In this document: positions 13,182 through 23,829 of the stretch, in pieces
Layout: each line of letters starts with the position of its first letter
Position numbering within the stretch: position 1 is the stretch's first letter
Assembly: GCA_018292915.2 (NCBI GenBank)
Contig: JACVVK020000017.1
Span: forward strand, 1,637,501 to 1,701,500
Length of the DNA: 64,000 nt
Direction of reading: 5' to 3'
From: Batillaria attramentaria
Taxonomy: Eukaryota; Mollusca; Gastropoda; Batillariidae
Program-made: the position numbers and the translations under genes
Notes under the pieces: model-generated
What the model was told of the DNA's origin: nothing
Seen by the model: the letters and a program-made list of their open reading frames with translations, nothing else
Database searches by the model: none

Positions 13182-14070
13182 ATCGACTGAATCTAAATTA
13201 CAATCTTGGCAACAACCTGTTTCTGTGTAGTTTCAGATTCATACTTTGTGACCAGCATTCATGTCTCGTACATGATATAGCTAGAGCAACAGCAACAAGC
13301 TGATCATTTGCTGTTCCAGAATCTTTAGCCTGTTTAGGAATTAGGTCATTTGAATTCTGCCATACACATGCATCTCAGAGCAGCAAACAATGCAGTGGTG
13401 CTCCGTGTGCAACTGTTTTGAGTCTCTTTCTTATCAGACAGTATCCTGCTGTTAAGGCCAATATCCAGGCTTTGTTTACTCTTGATAACTGAAGTTAGCC
13501 TTATAAGTGCAGATCAAACTGGTCATGTTGTAGCTTGTGCGATCAGTTTACCTTTAATCAGTACAATGCTTGTTTATTACGCAGCTTTGCAGGGGCCTGG
13601 TTATGGGTGGTTGTTGCATTAAGAAATACACCGCGACCTTAGAAAGCGCGTGATACAGATACCAGAATTACTGCACAATGTACATTCAGCACATGTGTAT
13701 CCGGCAATATTGCGATGTGTAATACTACAACTATCGTATTGAAAAAGATTCCAAAGAATAAAAACAAATCCGTGGAATGAAAAAAATACGTCTTTGTTCT
13801 ACATACCCCTTGAATTACACCGCTCTGTTCTGATGTTTGCCCCAACTGAAGGAGCCGCCGAAAGTCGACCAAAACGGGATAAGCCCACACAAGCCTGCCA
13901 TCTTTTCCTTTGAATGGCTGCTTCGGGCCCAGCTGTGACCCGGGCCTACCAAAACAGTCCGATGCTTCCTTGGCTAAATCAGCCTCCATATCGGCGATGC
14001 GTTTAGCGATACCTTCTGCATCGCTGTCAGTTTTTGCATTTTCGCACACGGTTTCTGGACACTCGGCCAT
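3333..14070 (-). CDS. GNAT acetyltransferase-like / PARP-domain fusion protein, 17 exons, 734 aa
   Basis: Exons, 5' to 3' on minus: 14070-13807, 13048-12913, 12358-12100, 11600-11445, 10974-10884, 10423-10299, 9757-9693, 8862-8784, 7909-7825, 7454-7379, 7058-6969, 5972-5817, 5356-5193, 4898-4748, 4381-4308, 3973-3869, 3461-3333. All junctions are AG/GT and phases match throughout, giving 2205 nt. The ATG at 14070 (AAGATGG) is the first in frame with a strong context. Residues about 134-225 are very acidic. About 220-350 read as a GNAT fold (LLGCATFEKKF; VIHLTFISVRRRARKLKMGQ; AVVVHADNAAVDFFAKFGF). About 360-470 are helical and charged. About 530-734 are a PARP catalytic domain (YFCGT; GYGLYFSKHPSKAAQF; QEYVIFNPAQVLP). 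The usual PARP H-Y-E triad reads Cys612-Tyr644-Glu712, and the acetyl-CoA loop lacks two usual glycines. Activity therefore cannot be assumed for either half. No named family was recognised; the domain calls rest on motifs only. Confidence 0.85.
3522..3542. repeat. Poly-C run in GNAT-PARP intron 16
   Basis: A near-pure C run of about 21 bases between the last two exons. Confidence 0.9.
5014..5060. repeat. Short SINE D tail fragment
   Basis: GGAGCTGGCGAAGAGTTGGGGCA with a following A-rich stretch matches the 3' end of SINE D at 52064-52124. Only this tail is present, in GNAT-PARP intron 13. Confidence 0.6.
5369..5680. repeat. Tandem duplication of about 155 bp with (CA)n, intron 12
   Basis: The phrase beginning ATAGGAACATGGTA, then a CA array, then CTGCCTCCCCCTCACTCCTCC, occurs twice in a row. 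The CA arrays are at about 5439-5475 and 5598-5627. Confidence 0.85.
6238..6640. repeat. Compound TG microsatellite, GNAT-PARP intron 11
   Basis: About 400 bases of interrupted (TG)n with GACACTG spacers. Long open frames here are artefacts of the dinucleotide repeat. Confidence 0.95.
7914..7957. repeat. (CA)n microsatellite directly upstream of GNAT-PARP exon 9
   Basis: On the transcribed strand this is a (TG)n run ending 5 bases before the exon 9 boundary at 7909, so it lies within the 3' splice-site region. Confidence 0.9.
8101..8725. repeat. Minisatellite of 46-49-bp units, about 13 copies, intron 8
   Basis: The unit reads roughly GTGTAGTTCTAAGTGG followed by CAACACTATTTCC and a segment ending TACAGTGTACTGTACA. 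Two variants alternate (CAACACTATTTCC and TGACACTAATATTTCC). Every unit contains the perfect palindrome ACTGTACAGT. Confidence 0.95.
9011..9402 (-). repeat. tRNA-derived SINE, family C, full length (intron 7)
   Basis: Read on minus it begins GGGGGGCGGTCGGTGGTC, has A box GGTCTAGTGGTTAAGAGA and B box GGTTCAAGTCCC, and ends CAATACTCATTATTATT. It is inverted relative to the copy at 9963-10213. Confidence 0.9.
9963..10213 (+). repeat. SINE family C, 5'-truncated copy (intron 6)
   Basis: It starts within the body (GCTTTGGAAATGTTCAGCCC) and ends CAATACTCATTATT with an (ATT)n tail. 5' truncation is usual for target-primed insertion. Confidence 0.9.
10660..10711. repeat. Homopolymer G tract, 52 bases (intron 5)
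   Basis: An uninterrupted G run on plus (C run in the pre-mRNA) lying 173 bases beyond the exon 5 boundary. Confidence 0.95.
11116..11166. repeat. Homopolymer C tract, 51 bases (intron 4)
   Basis: An uninterrupted C run on plus (G run in the pre-mRNA) lying 141 bases upstream of exon 5 in transcript sense. It is followed directly by a SINE/LINE tail. Confidence 0.95.
11167..11242 (+). repeat. SINE/LINE 3'-tail fragment, family H
   Basis: TTGTAAAGCGCCTAGAGCC, a short hairpin, and an (ATT)n-like end. The same tail is at 31994-32071. Confidence 0.75.
13089..13178. repeat. (CT)n(CA)n microsatellite, intron 1
   Basis: A CT array to about 13116 followed by a CA array to about 13178. Confidence 0.95.
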
Positions 14071-15178
14071 CTTGTCAACAATGCAGTCCCGGAGTGAATC
14101 GCTATGTGCGTTACCTCCCTTGTTATAGTAGTCCTCAGTGACTCTGTGAGCGCTAAACCACACTTGACTCAAAGTTTTGTTTTGTTTTGTTTGTCGTTGG
14201 GTTTGGTTTGGGTGTTGTTGTTGTTGTTTTTGTTGTTGTTGTTGTTGTTAATGTTGTTAATGGGGGGGGGGAGTGTGTGGAGGGGGCGGGGAGAGGGGTA
14301 GATCTGGGTCTTTGCCTGAACTGTCTAAACAATAACACTGTCACCAGCTTTTAGGAGTCATCGACAAACAGTATTGATGAATTTATTTAACCCATTCATT
14401 TTTTCCCCCTAGAACTACTTCACTTGGTGAGAGGCCCAACTGGCTCCTCAGTTATGGCCCCCAGAAATTGGCCACCACTGTTTTAATTCCACATTTCATC
14501 AAATCCTTGCATGGCCCCAGGGTCCGTCTGTGTACCGTCAGTATAATTATGATCAGGGTCAGGGACTCTTGATCAAGATCGTGTGGGTGACAGAGGTGGA
14601 AAAAAAGGGCGATATTATTTAAGCAAGATCCGGTATAAAACTGAGCGCATTTATATGAGGGGAGGTTATCGTTTATACAGGGTATACTATTTATGCTGGG
14701 GGGAGGGTGATTTACACAATTTATACGAAGATAATTCAGTAGCGACTATATTTGCATTTATAAGCATCTATACAGACTGTACAGGGAAATAACTGATATC
14801 ATGTGGAAAGTCAGTCAACCACTGATTGCCACATTGCGTCTATGCCGGATCAGCCGGTACCACTGATTTTGAACAACTGATGGTCCTGCAGTATCTTCTA
14901 ATTATACAACTATGACACATATTTCAGAATCGGGTCGATCGCGCATAACCGCATAACAAAATAAGTGAAAGTAGTTTATGTGTAACGGGGTTACTGTACG
15001 TAAACATTTGTTTGTTTATTCGGTTTCGGTGGCCGCTAGACAACGGACGTCTGTTCAGTCTTCGTGTGTAGATGAAGTGAACGGCAACCATGATTTTCCT
15101 CAGAACACTCGAGATAGTTGCCATGACAAAATGACTTGCGTAGACTTTGTGACTGTCATTCTGTACCTGTCATGACAG

Positions 15179-15213
<35 letters not shown>

Positions 15214-15230
15214 TTACTTATGTCCAGTAA
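14071..15230 (-). other. 5' flank of the GNAT-PARP gene
   Basis: It holds a TTG-rich stretch (14190-14265), a G run (14262-14271) and a CT array at 15183-15210. No TATA box or clear initiator is evident. The upstream frame stays open to about 14172 without another ATG. Confidence 0.35.
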
Positions 15231-17280
15231 TCGTCAGTCTGGTTGACCTGCTTCTACACGTGAGGAGCACAGGGTACAAAGTCCATGTCTTGACCTGTTT
15301 AGTCTGCATACCGATTGTACATGCAGCTGTTTGGCGCCGTCGCATGCTTGACACACCCACCGTCAATGAGCACCAACGGCCAATCGTTTTTGAGGGCGCG
15401 GGAGCGGCCGACCAATGAAATTGCTGGAAACGAACAAGCCCAACTGCAGTCACTACTCCAGCGCGTGGCCGCGTTGGGTGAAAAGGTCACATTCCCCCGT
15501 AGCGCAATGGAGGACGTGTGACCTCTCATGTTTCGGTTCTCGCGCCCGATGTGTGCCGACACCCAATATAGCAGGTACCTGACCTTGTTAGCTTATCAAA
15601 GGCCATGCTATGCCACCCGCAATCAGAGAGCCGATTGGATATCGCTACGCAGACGGGCGGTGTTGTGTGTGATTGCATCACCCTTCCTGTTACATCACTG
15701 ACTGATTTTCTCCCGAAAACCGGTCTGCCGATGCCCACATTTTGACAGCCAGCCTTTCTTTTACGTTTGCATTTGTTGTTTTACCATGGACGCATTCAAT
15801 TGTAACCGAATCGGACCCTTTCTATGTCAAGTGACCGTCTGTATATCTTATTATATTTTTATGTTGTTTTCGCTTCTTCTTTTTTTCTTTTTTTTTTTTT
15901 GGGGGGGGGGGGGGTTGTCAGTTTGTTTGTTTGTTTGTTTTTTTAGCAAGGACCGGCATACATTTATGTATGTATTCTGGTCAGTTTTAGCGTAGGTTTA
16001 GCTTCTTGGTGATTTGTTATTCTCTTTTTTTTTTTTTGTTTTGTTTGTTTGTTTTGCGTGGCATGTCAACACTCAAGTTATTGCCAGTCCTTTACGCAGT
16101 TATGTATTGCAGTCGAAAGTCCCATCAACAGTAATTCCTTGACCTTGCTGGCTACACAGATCTTGATGCATGCGCGTGTCAGTCGTTGGTCACGTCAGTC
16201 AGCGGAAACACTCAGTGAGCTGGTGCGCTGATATGTATAGGAACTAAGAACCGGACAGGTTGACTGCCTTACAAAACACAAAATAACAGTGATTCGCATA
16301 CCCCCCCCCCCAAAAAAATGCAAGGAAATTGTCCAAAACAAACACACACAAAAACCGAGAACAACTTGAAAATCAAACTACGCACCCACCGGCGTGTTTA
16401 CGAAATCTGTACGCGCGTACGCCGGTACGCCGGCTCATAGGACGAAGGTCAAGGTTGCGGACTGGGTCACCTCGGTGGAGTAGGCCATGACCATGTTTTC
16501 GGCGCAGACAATCGTGTCACGTGCGAGGGTAGCGTGCGCTTGTTGCTTACATCTTTGTCTCAACAGAAACTTCTTGGCAGCGTTCAGACATACGCATAAT
16601 CTTTTATCTATAAATTAAGAAGAAGGAAAAAAAAAGGACTCGGTGTAAACAGCCGGCAGGCGGCTTGGCAACTCAGTACCCGGCACACACACACACACAC
16701 ACACACACTATATATATATAATACTGATACTTGAATCGCTACTAGTGTGATTATGCATGATGGTTGCGCCTGCAATGCCGGACGGAAAGCATGTTAGTAC
16801 TTAGTACGGAAGTCACTTCTGTCAGATTACGTTACCAACATGCAGTGATAGCTACAGTGACAAAGGAATATAAACTTATTTTTAACGTTATTTCAGTTTC
16901 TCTAACAGAAAGTCAAATCAAATCAAATTTAATCATTCAGTCTCTTTCACTCAACGTTTTCGTTGGAAACTAAAGCAAGCTAACCTGACGACCAACCCTC
17001 ATGGAGTAGTGTGCCAAGGATGCAGCCAGTGATGTAAAGGATACGCCGGCCGTGCCCACCAATCCACACGTGTACACTTATTCACAGGAAGAAATTGCGG
17101 TTATGAAACCGTGTTTCGCCACCGACGCCGGAGTAATTGATATGGCGTCGCCCTGGTTGTGTACTGAGACGCTAGTCTGACAGAATTTTTTTAAATTTTA
17201 AAAGTGATCTAACTTCGCTGTCTCAGTCGGTGGCAGCCCTACTCCGTCCCTTCCCGGCCCGGCCTGCCAACCTATTGCCC
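15231..17280. other. Spacer, no gene recognised
   Basis: A CpG-containing stretch at 15300-15740 has three CCAAT/ATTGG words (about 15381, 15411 and 15633) and might be promoter-like. A T/G run is at 15879-15914. A short CA repeat and a short TA repeat are near 16684-16720. No frame reads as a known protein. Confidence 0.35.
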
Positions 17281-17349
17281 CCCCCCCCCTCACACACACA
17301 CACACACACCGTCACACACACACACACGCACACACACACACACACACCG

Positions 17350-17392
<43 letters not shown>

Positions 17393-17398
17393 CACACA
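17281..17398. repeat. (CA)n microsatellite with CCGTCA interruptions
   Basis: Three CA arrays separated by CCGTCA, preceded by a C run. Confidence 0.95.
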
Positions 17399-17476
17399 TC
17401 GGCGTATAGGTCTTGTTGTTTTAACCTTGGGATGAATCGTGGTAAGTTTACCGTGCACACTGACAACCACTGAGGC

Positions 17477-17477
<1 letters not shown>

Positions 17478-17510
<33 letters not shown>

Positions 17511-17525
17511 CTCTCTCTCTCTCTC
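17478..17525. repeat. (TC)n microsatellite
   Basis: A TC array of about 48 bases with one interruption. Confidence 0.95.
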
Positions 17526-18044
17526 CGGTCACGTTAAGTCCGACGGACCAATGAGTGAGCAAAGACCACATCAGACGGACACAACAGCGGCTGACGAGCG
17601 AAGAAGGATAACTAAATGCGCAGTAGCTGAAACACGGTATAAACAGATTATTATTAATTATAAAGACCACCTCTCCTCCATCTACCCCAGTCCCTTTCAA
17701 TCATGATCACATTGCATGCACGTGCTTTCGGTCGCCACAGGCATGCAAGCAGTGAGTGATCATGGAATCGACTCAGTATAGCCAGTTAGTGTGTGTGTGT
17801 GGGGGGGGGGGGGAGGGTATCAGTCTTGTTTCAGCCAAGATGTTCAGTGAAGTAACGCGTGCAGTTGCAATGTGGCTGTCAGGTCCTGACAAGAGTGCTG
17901 CAGAATGATAAGCGTACATGTTTTTGAACTGAACGGTGGAAGTTTTAGTCTTGCGACCATTTTTCTAACTTGCCGTTTTAAAAAGGAACACTGAACATGT
18001 AAAAGTTTCAACATTCAGACATTCTTAAAAGTGGAAGATGAAAC

Positions 18045-18046
<2 letters not shown>
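17526..18046. other. Spacer, nothing gene-like
   Basis: A TG/G run lies at 17788-17813; the rest is unremarkable. Confidence 0.35.
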
Positions 18047-18086
<40 letters not shown>

Positions 18087-18088
18087 GT

Positions 18089-18141
<53 letters not shown>

Positions 18142-18192
18142 GCACACTGACATCATCATCATCATCATCATCATCGTCGTCATCATCATCAC
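18047..18192. repeat. (CA)n followed by (ATC)n microsatellite
   Basis: CA arrays 18047-18140 with an inserted GTG, then ATC triplets 18151-18192. Confidence 0.95.
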
Positions 18193-18594
18193 CGAGTTCA
18201 GTTCCTGTATGCATGAACTAGTAGGTATATATATATAAAAGCATGCGGTAACTGCTTCAGGTGATATCATTGATTCTGATTATTGACTGGCTAGCAGACT
18301 GATAATCTGAAAAGGCTCAGTGAGAGAGCGGGGAACAGACTGACTGAGGAAATGAGGAACTTGTCCGCAGGACAATTATAGGTACAGGTATCAGTCAAAG
18401 GCGGCACACCAGTCTCCGAGTGATTATATGCTCACATGTCGTTCTGGGCTGTTTTGTGTCTTCAGTAGTGTCTTGGTGATATCAGTCGTCAGTATCACTT
18501 AGACACATACACAGGCTGGCGGTTTCAGCTTCTCACAGACTGGATTGGCAATGAGCCAACACTGAGAAGGCTTTACACGACGCGAATGTCGTGG

Positions 18595-18769
18595 GGTGGG
18601 TGGGTGTTTGGGAGTTTAACGTCCTTTTCCACCACGAGCGGGTGATATCAAAGACGGGGCTACGAGGACAAGGCCGGCACACATATTTGGCCCCAACCGG
18701 GATTCGAACTCACGACCCGAGCATTGAAACTGAGTCCAACGCTCTACCATTCGGCCACCCCGACTCCCC
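18595..18769 (-). repeat. tRNA-derived SINE, family E, full length with target-site duplication
   Basis: On minus it reads GGGGAGTCGGGGTGGCCGAA, has A box GGCCGAATGGTAGAGCG and B box GAGTTCGAATCCC, then GATATCACCCG and a TGGTGGAAAAGGACGTTAAA end. CGAATGTCGTGG flanks it at 18583-18594 and 18770-18781. Confidence 0.93.
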
Positions 18770-19121
18770 CGAATGTCGTGGAGTCAGTCACTGAGCTACT
18801 ATTGCGGGCAACCGATGAGTAGATGAATTTAAAAGTTTCGTTCGCCGGCCGGGCGCAGCCTGCACTGAGACGGCAACGTATCACTTGTATTTTATGCTTT
18901 ACTAATCATTAAGCAGTTCAGTCAGGACTCCACTGCGAAACCCGCTCCTGGCACGTGCCGCTCAGCCTGTCTCTGGTGCACAGCGGCACGCGCAGGCCAC
19001 CCAAGGTCTGAGGTGGATTTTTCGGGCTGAGGTATGAACTGTAAGATAGTCCAATCTGAGTGCACCCTAGTCAGTGTGCCAGGCCGCGCACTCACCAAAA
19101 CATCACGGTTAACTGAACTGG

Positions 19122-19505
19122 GGCGGTCGGTGGTAGACTTGTCACCAGTGCGAGAGGTCAGGGGTTCCAGTCCCACTTGGGGCAAAGAATTTTTCCTACT
19201 CGTATGTGGCATCGTTCATTGTCGGGGGTTCTCTCCGGATACTCCGGCTTCCTCCCCCTCTGCTTTGAAAATGTTCAGCCCACCAAATTTGAAAAAATAA
19301 ATGGAATTCCTAAATTCCGAAATTTAAATAGCTGAGCTGACCCTTCGCACCACGTCAGTGGTTGTTATGTGTTTATGTCCAGTGTGTGAGAGAGAATGCG
19401 TGTGATTCACGTGAGCGTGATTGTTGGGTTCAGTTTGCGGCGCTTTGAGCCGATTCATGAAAGTTGGGTAAAGCGCCCATACAATATTATTATTATTATT
19501 ATTAA
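19122..19505 (+). repeat. SINE family C, full length
   Basis: It starts GGGGCGGTCGGTGGT, has B box GGTTCCAGTCCC and the usual body, and ends CAATATTATTATTATT. The A box is damaged (GGTGGTAGAC). Confidence 0.9.
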
Positions 19506-20264
19506 ATCAGCGAGTAGAGGTGACCGCTCAATGGCCCGGGGCTCGCTCACAGAGAACTTGAACAAGGAACCAAGTAGGTGGCCACCCGGCGGACCCGCGT
19601 CAATCACCCTACAAAGTAACTATGGATTACACGCATGATATTTCATTACAGTATTCATGTGAAGATTTGCACACATCATCCACATCAGTGCACGGTGGTA
19701 TACGTGCTGACCTGGCCGTCTGTGACGTGCCTACGATTGCGTCAGCGGCATACGGCAGCCGCTTTCCTCCGGGCGAAACAATCCTTCAAGGTGACAGCGA
19801 TACACGTCACTGAGGGTTCAAAGACGGCCGAGACTGAACTCCTCCCCCGCCCCTTCTCCCCCCGCCCCCACCCACCCTCCAAAAAAAAAAAAAGTCACGC
19901 TCGGCGATCGATCATTTCATGCTGCATATGTGCAACATTTTGACGCCGGCGTGAACTCAATAATCATGTACTTCGTCAAAGTCGCTGTTTATGAGCAAGC
20001 CGGCCTCAGCCGAGTCGAATCTGGTCTGCGGCTGATCAGCGACGAGAAAAACATCTTTGATCTTCAAGTCTTTATGCCGGCCTATCTAAGTCTACATACC
20101 AGTTTCAGCCTCAACCCCAGTGTCCCGGCGCTCCCCCCAACCCATCCTCTCCGTCGGCTTTGCACGAAACTTTCCTATACTGATCATGGGCTTTGTCGGC
20201 GTGTTTGGGCCGTATGTCACAAATGGGGCCAAGGGCCCGGACCCATGTGAAATATAGCGTACGC
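19506..20264. other. Spacer, no gene recognised
   Basis: GC-richer than neighbouring introns, with a C-rich/poly-A patch at 19840-19890. No conserved protein was seen. Confidence 0.35.
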
Positions 20265-20272
20265 GCGCGCGC

Positions 20273-20308
<36 letters not shown>
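20265..20308. repeat. (CG)n(TG)n microsatellite
   Basis: A short CG array runs into a TG array. Confidence 0.95.
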
Positions 20309-20313
<5 letters not shown>

Positions 20314-20554
20314 TATTTAATAAGCTTTGTAATAATGATGCTGAGGTTATACATGTATACTTTGATTGCAAGTGGACGTCGCGTCTGTGCCGAGGCGCTA
20401 TGGTAACCTGATTGCGTCCATACTAAAGGGTTCAATTTTGCACGGTCAGTACTGATCGACTGATTGTGTGCAATATAAAAGAATAAACTCCTGTTGATGT
20501 GTGTGTGCGTGTTTGTTGTTTTCGAATGGGACTCCCAAACAGTGCACATGGTAG

Positions 20555-20631
20555 TGTGCGCCGGCGTGCGTGCGTGCGCGTGCGTGTGCGGCCACGGTGT
20601 GTGTGTGTGTGTCTCTCTCTCTCTCTTTCTC

Positions 20632-20662
<31 letters not shown>

Positions 20663-20790
20663 GTGTGTGTCAAGTGTGTGTGTGTGTCAGTGTGTGTGTC
20701 AGTGTCAATGTGTGTGTGTGTAAGTGTGTGTGCCGGTGTGTGATAGAGAGAGAGGGGGGGGGTCCCGGCCGGGGCGTCAGTGTGTGTGTG
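20555..20790. repeat. Compound TG/TC microsatellite
   Basis: TG arrays interrupted by TC, CAG and AG blocks. Confidence 0.9.
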
Positions 20791-21790
20791 TGTGTTTTCA
20801 CTGAGTTACTGGGCGTCATAACATCACTACATGTATGCATGATCTTCTGTCGAGTCAGCCGCAGGGTGTCGCCGGGGCGGTCACTGCTGAGTCATTCCGT
20901 GAAGTCTCCCGCTGCACGACCTGTGAGCCTTCGGTATTATTATGTAGGCACAACTGATGACCCGCCCTGACCTTGCCATAACGCATACGTGAGCGCTGAC
21001 ACCATTCCGTCCGGACCCTGTTGGACCTGCCGTGTTTGACGGCGTGATGATCAAAGTCCATCAGTCTACCTGCCGAGTGACCGCATTGTAGTAACACATT
21101 ACTTGCGCCAAATGTACCATGTAACTGAACGGCGGCGTCACAGTGCAGTTTCCTCTGTATATGAAATCAATTTTGCCAAAAATCTTTCACAACTTGAATG
21201 AGTCAGGTTGTTTGTTTGTTTTTACCTATTGTTTTATCACTGGTGTGTAACGGACATTGACTTGGCCTCGGAAAAGCCAGATAAGGAGCAGTAGGCATTC
21301 GGGCCACGCAGTGTACGAAACTTAAAACCCGTGTCAGTAGAGCAGCGCGACCAGTGTAGCACGAGAGACTTCTCAGTTTGTCTGCCACAGTCAGTATTTC
21401 ACGTTCACATTATCAGCACCTTTGGTGTAAATCACGATACTACACATGGCACTGCTGCTGGCATGATCTGTGATGGCGTTTTCAGTCAGTCCACTGTTAC
21501 CTACTCACGACCCCCCCCAGGTACATAAATATCCTGAAATTATTGGGCCAAACCCGTTCATCAGAAAATGGTATTCCTCCCACAAGTTTACTGAGGATAT
21601 TTCTAAAAATAAAAATAAAAACGCGACTGCCCTCCTTAGTTCTGAGTAACTGCCTCGAGAGTAAGACTCCCTATTTTGTCTTTACCCCTGGGCAAACTCT
21701 TTTTATTTTATTTTTTAAATTAAGCTCGCCATTCAGTTTGCCGGTATCTGCATGTATGCCTTTTTCCCCGTGTACCCTTCTTTATTATCA
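20791..21790. other. Spacer with AP-1-like heptamers
   Basis: TGAGTCA occurs at 20888-20894 and 21199-21205. There is no convincing gene. Confidence 0.35.
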
Positions 21791-21916
21791 CCCTCGCGCG
21801 AAGGCTGTTATCACTGATTTGTTAACCCGGCCTAGCAAGAACAGTGAGGCGGCTACAGCAAACTCAGTGTTGTTATTGCTATCCTTGTTACGTGGGGATT
21901 ATCCTCAGCCATTGTA
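21791..21916 (+). repeat. Copy 1 of a duplicated ~120-bp segment
   Basis: The stretch from CCTCGCGCGAAGGCTGTTAT to GATTATCCTCAGCCATTGTAA recurs with about 85-90% identity by eye at 22585-22703. Confidence 0.8.
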
Positions 21917-21918
21917 AG

Positions 21919-22080
21919 GGGAGCCGGGGTGGCCAAATCGTAGAGCGTTGGACTTCTAATGCTCGGGTCGTGAGTTCGTATCCCGGCTGGGGCCAAATAT
22001 TTGCTGCTGGCTTTTTCATCGTTGCCGTCCCGTCTTTGATATCACCCGTATGTGGTGGAAAAGGACGTTAAACCCCGAAC
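21919..22080 (+). repeat. SINE family E
   Basis: GGAGCCGGGGTGGCCAAATC head, B box GAGTTCGTATCCC, GATATCACCCGTATG and TGGTGGAAAAGGACGTTAAA. It begins directly after copy 1 of the duplicated segment. Confidence 0.9.
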
Positions 22081-22584
22081 ACAGGGCTGAGATTTAGCAA
22101 GCCAGGCTAAGGAGCCAGCCGGGCTCCTAACCTGGGAAGTTGAGGTTGCCAGAAAATTTTTCAGGTTCCCAGACCCTTTGATTGAAAACGCGGTCCTATT
22201 TTAAATTGTATAACTATTGCAGCTAATAAACAAGATAACTTTCAACAACAACTGTTTCATTTTTGTGCACTCTCCTTCTGGCAACAATCTGTGTCCAGCT
22301 GACTGCTCATGTTTTTTGATCGAATCAAGTTTAAACAAATTTGTGCCGATTACAAAGGGCTGCTGCTGCTGTTTACAGCGCGTGTCAAGAGTCCGTGTAC
22401 AGGTACGGAATCTCTAGCACTGGCGGTAATTTTCAGGTCGCCAGCCGGGCGAATAGTACCGTAAATCGAGTTCGCCAGACACCATTTTTAGGGGCCATTG
22501 GCGAGTTGGCGAGCGTTAAAGCTCAGCGCTGCCGAACACCCACCCCCACCCCCCTCCCCCTCCCCCCTTACTGATTATCACTGA

Positions 22585-22703
22585 CCCTCGCGCAAGGGCT
22601 GTTATCATTGTTGACCCGGCCTACCAAGAACAGTGAGGCGGCTGCAGCAAACTGTTGTTATTGCTATCATTGTTATGCGGGGATTATCCTCAGCCATTGT
22701 AAA
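22585..22703 (+). repeat. Copy 2 of the duplicated ~120-bp segment
   Basis: It matches 21791-21916 but has no SINE E after it, so the SINE probably arrived in copy 1 after duplication. Confidence 0.8.
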
Positions 22704-22849
22704 CTTAGTCCTAGCAAAACAACCGTCATTCTCTGTCAACAGAGATTTAAAGTCCTCCGGCGACATAGTAGCCGGACGGCTGAGTACGTGTGTCTGCCCA
22801 CGTGGCGAGGCAATTGAAAACAGTCGCTCACGAAATCCTGGGAGTGTTG

Positions 22850-22925
22850 AGCCCAGGGACACAAAAACAACAACCCTTTGTGGTGGAAAAGTACGTTAAC
22901 CCCATAAACAACCAACGAACCAACA
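22850..22925 (+). repeat. SINE family E 3' fragment
   Basis: TGTGGTGGAAAAGTACGTTAA plus a degenerate tail; the head is missing. Confidence 0.55.
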
Positions 22926-22989
22926 GGCACTTACCGTGGCAACTGTCACTCATAGATATTAGAATTTAAAAAGTCAAAGCTAGGTGTAA

Positions 22990-23332
22990 AATAGACGACT
23001 CCACTAGGTAACCCCCGAGGCCAAAGCCCCACTGACCCCTTTGCCAAAAACACAGTACGTTCATGACGTCATTGTATGGGAAAAGGGGTGATTTCAAGAT
23101 GAAAGAGATTGACGTAATGGTCTTTTTCCTCAAATGACGTCAATTATAGACTTACTGCATGCTTTCTTTCCATGTTTCAGTCATATCAAACTACACAGTC
23201 ATGCTTCCCTCGTTGTAGTGTCTGGCAAAAGGTTTGCCATGTATTGGTGGTCATTATGCCGCTGGACGCGATTGGCTGAATTATTGGAGCTCGACCCTTT
23301 TCAGTGATTGACAGGAGTGGAGTCGTCCATTA
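22990..23332. mobile_element. Miniature TIR element carrying two consensus CRE sites
   Basis: The left end AATAGACGACTCCACT and the right end, read in reverse as AATGGACGACTCCACT, are inverted repeats (15/16). No coding capacity. TGACGTCA occurs at 23064-23071 and 23135-23142. Confidence 0.65.
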
Positions 23333-23494
23333 GCGCACTGACTTTGACTTACAACTCATCAGTAGGTCAGCTCAGTGACTTCGCGCAGTTGGACCGACCT
23401 CTTCCTGTGTAAACAGTGCTGAATCGCCAACGACAACGCTGATCATAGTTTGTAAATACAGCTGAACGTGTCGAAGTTCACGCCAGCACTCACG

Positions 23495-23752
23495 CTGTAA
23501 CATTGTTGTTGTTGATGTTGTTGCTGTTGTTGTTGTTGCTGCTGAGGGTGGGCCGGTAGGTGTTTGAGGGTTTAACGTCCTTTTCCACCACATTGATAAG
23601 GGTGATATCAAAGCCGCACTGGGGAGCAAAAACCGTGAAAAAGCCAGCAAAATGTTTTGGTTCCCAGCCAAGATTCGAACCCGCAACCCGAGCATTAAAA
23701 GTCTAATGCTCTGCCGCTCGAGTGTCCCGGCTCCCCTGACGTTCTCAGTTGC

Positions 23753-23786
<34 letters not shown>

Positions 23787-23820
23787 GCTGTTGCTGCTGC
23801 TGCTGTTGTTGCCGGCTGCT
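23495..23820. repeat. TTG/CTG triplet arrays either side of a SINE
   Basis: TTG and CTG triplets at 23497-23543 and 23752-23826. One ancestral array may have been split by the SINE. Confidence 0.8.
23548..23740 (-). repeat. SINE family E, diverged copy
   Basis: On minus: GGGGAGCCGGGACACTCGAG head, B box GGGTTCGAATCTTGG, and the usual GATATCACCC and GGTGGAAAAGGACGTTAAA end. It sits between two CAA/TTG triplet arrays (23495-23545 and 23752-23820). Confidence 0.85.
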
Positions 23821-23829
23821 GCTGTTTTT

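Noticed and set aside
14071..14172. N-terminal extension of the GNAT-PARP protein
   Set aside because: The open frame has no ATG upstream of 14070; the longer frame would need a TTG start.
15299..15562. Frames in the CpG-containing stretch
   Set aside because: No recognisable protein or splice structure; more likely promoter-like or random.
22082..22530. Possible further TIR element between GGCTGAGATTTAGC and its weak inverse
   Set aside because: Only a short part of the ends matches and the bodies diverge; the support is too thin.
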